Shown here: positions 59,243 to 64,000 of the stretch, piece by piece
Position numbering within the stretch: position 1 is the stretch's first letter
How the letters are laid out: each line of letters begins with the position of its first letter
Assembly (NCBI GenBank): GCA_949130485.1
Contig: OX422201.1
Span: 5,136,516-5,200,515 of the forward strand
Origin: Agelas oroides
Lineage: Eukaryota; Porifera; Demospongiae; Agelasida; Agelasidae
Direction: 5' to 3'
Length of the DNA stretch: 64,000 nt
Position numbers and translations under genes: made by a program
Notes under the pieces: model-generated
Told to the model about the DNA's origin: nothing
The model's database searches: none
The model's input: only the letters and a program-made list of their open reading frames with translations

Positions 59243-59943
59243 CTGAATGTAAGAAGAGAGAGGCACAGAGAGACATAGTGGGAGGGAGAGGGGAGGAGGG
59301 GAAGGAAAAAAGAGACGGAGAAAGAGAGAAAGCAGCAACAATGATTAAGTCGTATCAGAAAACAGGACCCTCCCATGATCATACCCAATTCTCTATTGCC
59401 TAATTGTATTGGTATCACTCAGTAGCATGTTTGTGCCAGGGCCCAGGTCGTTACCATGCAGTTCCTTTATGAAACTGGGACAATTTGCACTTAGTTGACC
59501 TTCTCTCATGAGACAAAATCCAGAACGGAAAGTGTGGTTTTGAGGCCATATATAGTTCATGGGTAAGTTCTGTTTATGTTCATGAAATACAAAACATCAA
59601 CACACATTAAGTGCGACTGCCGGCCTTCTCTCCCAACAGAGGCTGTATAAACTTTCAAGCAGCCTCTAGATATGGCTTTACACTGCAGCAAACCCATCAC
59701 CTCTGTGTACGTTTAGTTTTGAGGCATTTCACATAATTACTACAAGGCCCTCTCCACTCACCATGTCCACCCGTCCCCCACTGTAATTAGCCTGCATCAG
59801 AGCTTGCTTGACAACATACTTGCCAAGCAGTGCACAATTTATTTTTACGTGATTGGAGTTGTTTATGGGTAGATCTGTTTGTGCTCTCAAAATTCAGAAC
59901 ATCAAAACACATTGACTGCAGACTTTATAAGTCTTCTTAACAC

Positions 59944-60117
59944 ACTGGATCATGTGACTCTTACAACTGGGTCATGTGGCTCTTACAACTGGGTCATGTG
60001 ACTCTTACAACTGGGCCATGTGACTCTTACAACTGGGCCATGTGACTTACAACTGGGTCATGTGGCTCTTACAACTGGGTCATGTGACTCTTACAACTGG
60101 GTCATGTGACTCTTCAC
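59944..60117. repeat. 22-bp tandem repeat, about 8 copies
   Basis: Unit TGGGTCATGTGACTCTTACAAC repeated head to tail with single-base variants (GACT/GGCT, GGTC/GGCC) and one shortened copy. Each unit contains the near-palindromic TCATGTGAC. Confidence 0.92.
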
Positions 60118-61254
60118 TATAGACCACTTGAGGTTTCCATGTCATACTGAAGATCAAGGAATGCCACAAATCAAAAGCTCAAAAGTCTATTTAATCAATT
60201 AAAGATCACAATGAAGCAACCAAAATCAAAAATGCCATCTCATGAACTTCATACCAGCACAGAGATTCTCCAGCCTTGTTTCCAGGTTCTCCCCACATGT
60301 GAACAGCGACAGAAAGCTGGGTGGGGTCTATTAACAAGGCTAGACCTTCAGTTGGGAACTCTTAGAAAAGAATGTATCATGTACATGTATGTCTGCCAAC
60401 ATTGTGCCAAGTCACATCCAGCTAAATGTAAGGATGCATGTATACTAAAGTATTTATTGGGGAAAAGGCCTAGCCCCACTTAGTATGCGTGTGTTGATGT
60501 TTTGAAATTTAAGAATGCAAACAGATTGCCTATGAACTATAAACAGGTGAAAACAAAGTGGCACACGTTGACGAGTAGTTTGCAGAGCCTTATGACCATT
60601 AATGCAAAGGATTCTCTCATGCTGACTTGAAATCGGATGACACTGATGACGACTGAAGCATTTTGATTTCAAGGAACTTTCTTTTGCAATTATTGTGTCA
60701 GCACCTTCTATGCCATGATAATAGCTATGGTAGTAGCTAGTGTCATTCACTGTTGATCGCAGCACCATACCACAGCTCTCTGACTTCCAATTGCAAGAAT
60801 GTTAATGGTGTGAACCAATCAGAGAGCAGAATTGATTCTCCCTCTTGTAACCAGAAAACCACAGCAAGTGGCGAATGCTGTTGGGAATGAGAGTTTATAC
60901 TACTATAAATGGTAGCGCTTGGCACAATTGTTAGGTGAAAGACTATTCGAGTGTAGTAAAGTCTGGTTTGTAGGCAGGTGGTTACCGTCCAGGATCCACA
61001 AAGACTCTAAACAAGTAGTACGTGCATACATATGTATACGTTTCTGGTATATAGTCTCTCCTAGAACTGGTGGATTATGACTCTAAATATCTAAGTGGTC
61101 ATCATATTGTGGCACTGCTCCCACTATATAACATATTGTGGCACTGTGCATCCCTTTGTTTACCTAGTCTTTCTGGAGCCGGCTAATACGAATATGGTTT
61201 TGAAAGTTGATACATTTATATGCTCAACTCCTCCAGACTCTTGTTGCTGGTTTA

Positions 61255-61255
<1 letters not shown>

Positions 61256-61350
<95 letters not shown>
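61256..61350. repeat. (TG)n microsatellite
   Basis: About 95 bases of nearly pure TG; no gene was found next to it. Confidence 0.95.
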
Positions 61351-62402
61351 TCTGGTTCACTTAATTCAACACTGTTTCAGTACTGCACCTGACTATAAAA
61401 TTTGTCAACGTACAGTGGTTTATGGTTGCTATGGAGATGGCATTTCTGACCACTATATGGACAGGAAGCTACCTTCTAGAGAGCAGAATGTATTACAAGG
61501 TTAGCCTGTTGGAAAGATCAAACAATCTTGTACCCAGACCATGTGCACCTCCCGGTGAGAATGGTCTGGTTAACACCAAAGTCAAATTCTTGGGCCTATA
61601 AACAATTTGATAAGGACCAATCAGATTGTGAGATTTATGTAGCACTCCCTCACGACAGGGAACAAGGGTATACTACTGTGAATGGTTGTGTTTGGCACAA
61701 TTGTTAGGTCAGTTACAAGAGTTGGCTCTCTAAAGATGATTGGCTTCGGATCAAACCGGGGCGTATTGAATCGTGGTTCATTCCTGGCAGCCGTGCAATG
61801 GCATGCATGCATATACAAGTTACATTTCTGGATTAATTGTTCAATTGACTTGGTAATATATCTTACTGCATTACTAGGATAGCAGAAATACCAATAGACA
61901 AATATATTATTGGTGTTTATGCACTGTGAAAGTGATACACACACACACACACACACAAGTGATACAGTTAGCCATACATACATACATACTTATTACGTCT
62001 TTGAACAAAACGTTTCACATGCAAAACTTGACCTAGTACGTACCAGAAGTACCCAACCCAAACAATTGGGCCATGTTTAGAGACAGTAAATAGTAAATAA
62101 AAACAAATACAGAGCGTGGTCGAAACATTTTATTATTTAAAGGTTTCTGCCTCACTGTCTCATTCCCAGGCCCCGATCTGGGAATGAGACTTCTAGCCTA
62201 GCAATTACTAGTAAAAGTGACTTGTTGGCAGGCGTAAAACTGGCATCAACATAAAATCTATCTTAAGATCCTTAAAGAGTGATACCTGTGTAACTCCTCC
62301 TTCCTTGGGCATTACAGCAACTTGCAGCTCGAAGCCTTATGCTTGGTGGTGCGGTGCTATATGGCCAGTCATGAACTCCAATGTAGAAGACGTGCACAAT
62401 CA

Positions 62403-62490
62403 ATGCTCCTCCCTGCTTAGGCTTTACCACACATGCATGCTCCTTCCTGCTTAGGCTTTACCACACATGCATGCTCCTTCCTGCTTAGGC
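62403..62490. repeat. 34-bp tandem repeat, about 2.6 copies
   Basis: Unit TGCTCCTTCCTGCTTAGGCT plus TTACCACACATGCA, repeated nearly identically. Confidence 0.85.
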
Positions 62491-63737
62491 TAGGCTTCTA
62501 TACTTACAGGCTTCTACAGCAAAACATGTGGCAAGAATTACATGTAACAGTGAATGCACAGGCGTAGTTTGGCAGTTAGTCCAATATGCATGGTCGTCTC
62601 CTTCTAATTTGTAAATCATGTTTTTGTATTATGTGACCACTGTTTACTGTATTTAGCCGCCCCATTCTCTTATGAATGCTTGAAGAAGGTGGCCATTGTG
62701 CTCATAAACAAAGTATAATTTGCCAGCTAGTGTAACCGTCCAAGAACTATTGTTGTTGAATAAGGCCTGAGCTTACTTGATATTCAAGCAACAATAGCCT
62801 ACTCTAAACCTCACCCAAACCCCAGCCCTATCTCCTCAATTGTTCCCAGTCTATTGTACTTTCTACCACACTAAAGAGAGACCAATTAGCCAGTCTCTTT
62901 AGATCTCTAGTTCAGTGGCCACTGAGGAATTGAACAGGTCACTTACCAAAGATTGACATCATTGGAGCATTACATTCCTGCATGTGACTACACCATGGCA
63001 ACAACTAAGAGGCCAGCTGGATGTATGTACCACAAATGTATTTTACCTACCCTCAGCCCTTAATTATAGATTTCTTTCTTCAGATTTGATCATGTAAGCC
63101 AGCTAGACTCAAATTGAAAGTTGCAAGACAAAATCTGGAACAGCTATAGAAGGCCAGGGTTCAAGGCTAGCTAGTATTATAAACCAGCTAGCCTCAAACC
63201 CAGGCTTTCTATCCAAATTTTGTCTCGCAGCTTTGGAGAAAATGAGACAAATTCAAAGCAAGATGCTAAGGCTATTCACAAGCTGTAAAACCCTGAAAAA
63301 TTTCAATAAGCCAAGAATGTTCGCATTATGTTCCAGATTAGACTTCACTGAGCTTTGAGAGAGTGAGACAGTGATTACTTGGTCACACTTAGAGTCAGCA
63401 AACCCAAAGTTTGGTTCATATCCTCTGTTATGTATGAAATGTCCAACTGAAGCCACCAAACGAAGGGAGCATAGACGACTGTAACTTTGATGAAATTGCT
63501 CAACTACATGATATGTCTCCAGGAAAGGTATACATAGCATAGTCTCAATACTAGGGCCAATTTACTCGTTCATTTTGTCCAAATCGTCCTTTCGTCAGTA
63601 TAGTCTGTTAGATGGGTGTTTACACACTGTTGGCATGCAGTACATTACATAAGGAGTCTTGGTTGGGTGTAAGTCTTCTATGGGCATACATTAATCACTG
63701 AGTTTCTTGATTGCAAACTATTGTAGCACTTCCTGCC

Positions 63738-63825
63738 ATGTGTGGTAGAGATAATCTATGCTTTGTCACAATGTGTGGTAGAGGCAATCTATGCTTTGTC
63801 ACAATGTGGTAGAGGTAATCTATGA
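63738..63825. repeat. About 33-bp tandem repeat, 2.7 copies
   Basis: Units containing TGTGGTAGAGATAATCTATG and CTTTGTCACAA, with minor differences between copies. Confidence 0.85.
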
Positions 63826-64000
63826 CAATGACCACAGACACCATGCACACTTCCTGTATTCCTGTACCAAATTTGTACATGTAATTACTAGACACATAGT
63901 TATTGTTTGAGAATAAATACACATGACCAAATTAGGAATGACTCCTCAACTGCTCAACATGAGCAAAACACATTTGACATTATCTTGAAGACATAAGGCA

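Larger units (their letters stand above)
59243..64000. other. No recognisable gene; repeat-containing sequence
   Basis: No open frame matches a known family on either strand. It may be a large intron or the upstream region of the membrane-protein gene. Contents: a 22-bp tandem repeat (59944-60117), a (TG)n run (61256-61350), small tandem repeats at 62403-62490 and 63738-63825, and several fragments of the palindrome family (60272-60345, 62156-62194, 63110-63250). Confidence 0.5.

Noticed and set aside
59944-60117. Considered a CRISPR array
   Set aside because: Units are directly adjacent without unique spacers, and the DNA is eukaryotic. The same applies to the 73-bp array at 18630-18985.

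Overview
The window is eukaryotic nuclear DNA from an early-branching animal, most likely a sponge. Most genes are split by short GT-AG introns. The gene content is animal: UNC93, filamin repeats, PHF12, UNC119, PRPF19, BLOC1S1, DNAAF4, AOAH and an Ig-type receptor kinase. Intergenic DNA and introns carry many microsatellites and short palindromic elements. The sponge assignment is inference; the animal assignment is well supported.

Layout. 1-2125: no recognisable gene. 2126-6217 (+): UNC93-like membrane protein, 3 exons. 6409-7224 (+): intronless cycloeucalenol cycloisomerase, a sterol enzyme best known from plants and algae. 7873-9825 (-): intronless protein with five filamin repeats. 10178-23870 (-): PHF12 corepressor, rebuilt here as 13 exons and 1114 aa. 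24455-29859 (+): UNC119, 4 exons and 226 aa, with a 2-kb DNA transposon in intron 2. 30533-35967 (-): PRPF19, 21 exons and 506 aa. 36295-36699 (+): BLOC1S1. 37500-38675 (-): DNAAF4. 38787-42808 (+): SEL1-repeat protein, probably mitochondrial. 43554-49864 (-): receptor tyrosine kinase-like protein, 10 exons and 781 aa, whose DFG motif has become NPG. 50794-55241 (+): nuclear-looking protein distantly like HCFC1R1/CCDC117, 7 exons. 55761-58438 (-): acyloxyacyl hydrolase (AOAH), 2 exons and 574 aa. 58661-59242 (-): the last two exons of a single-pass membrane protein. 59243-64000: no recognisable gene, several tandem repeats.

From PHF12 to AOAH nine consecutive genes alternate strictly in strand, giving four head-to-head pairs (PHF12/UNC119, PRPF19/BLOC1S1, DNAAF4/SEL1, RTK/HCFC1R1-like) with 111 to 929 bp between start codons. 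The genes do not form one pathway. UNC93, BLOC1S1 and AOAH touch endolysosomal or microbe-recognition biology, and DNAAF4 and UNC119 touch cilia.

Points most worth a second look: the cycloisomerase in an animal locus; the receptor kinase with a lost DFG Asp; a perfect 130-bp inverted repeat inside the transposon in the UNC119 intron; a dispersed family of tiny palindromes ending in TAG(C/T)CT(C/T)(A/G)TTCCCAG; and a repeated association of (GT)n runs with 5' splice sites and (CA)n runs with 3' splice sites. Exon borders were assigned by eye from splice consensus, reading phase and remembered family sequences; no alignment or transcript data were available.
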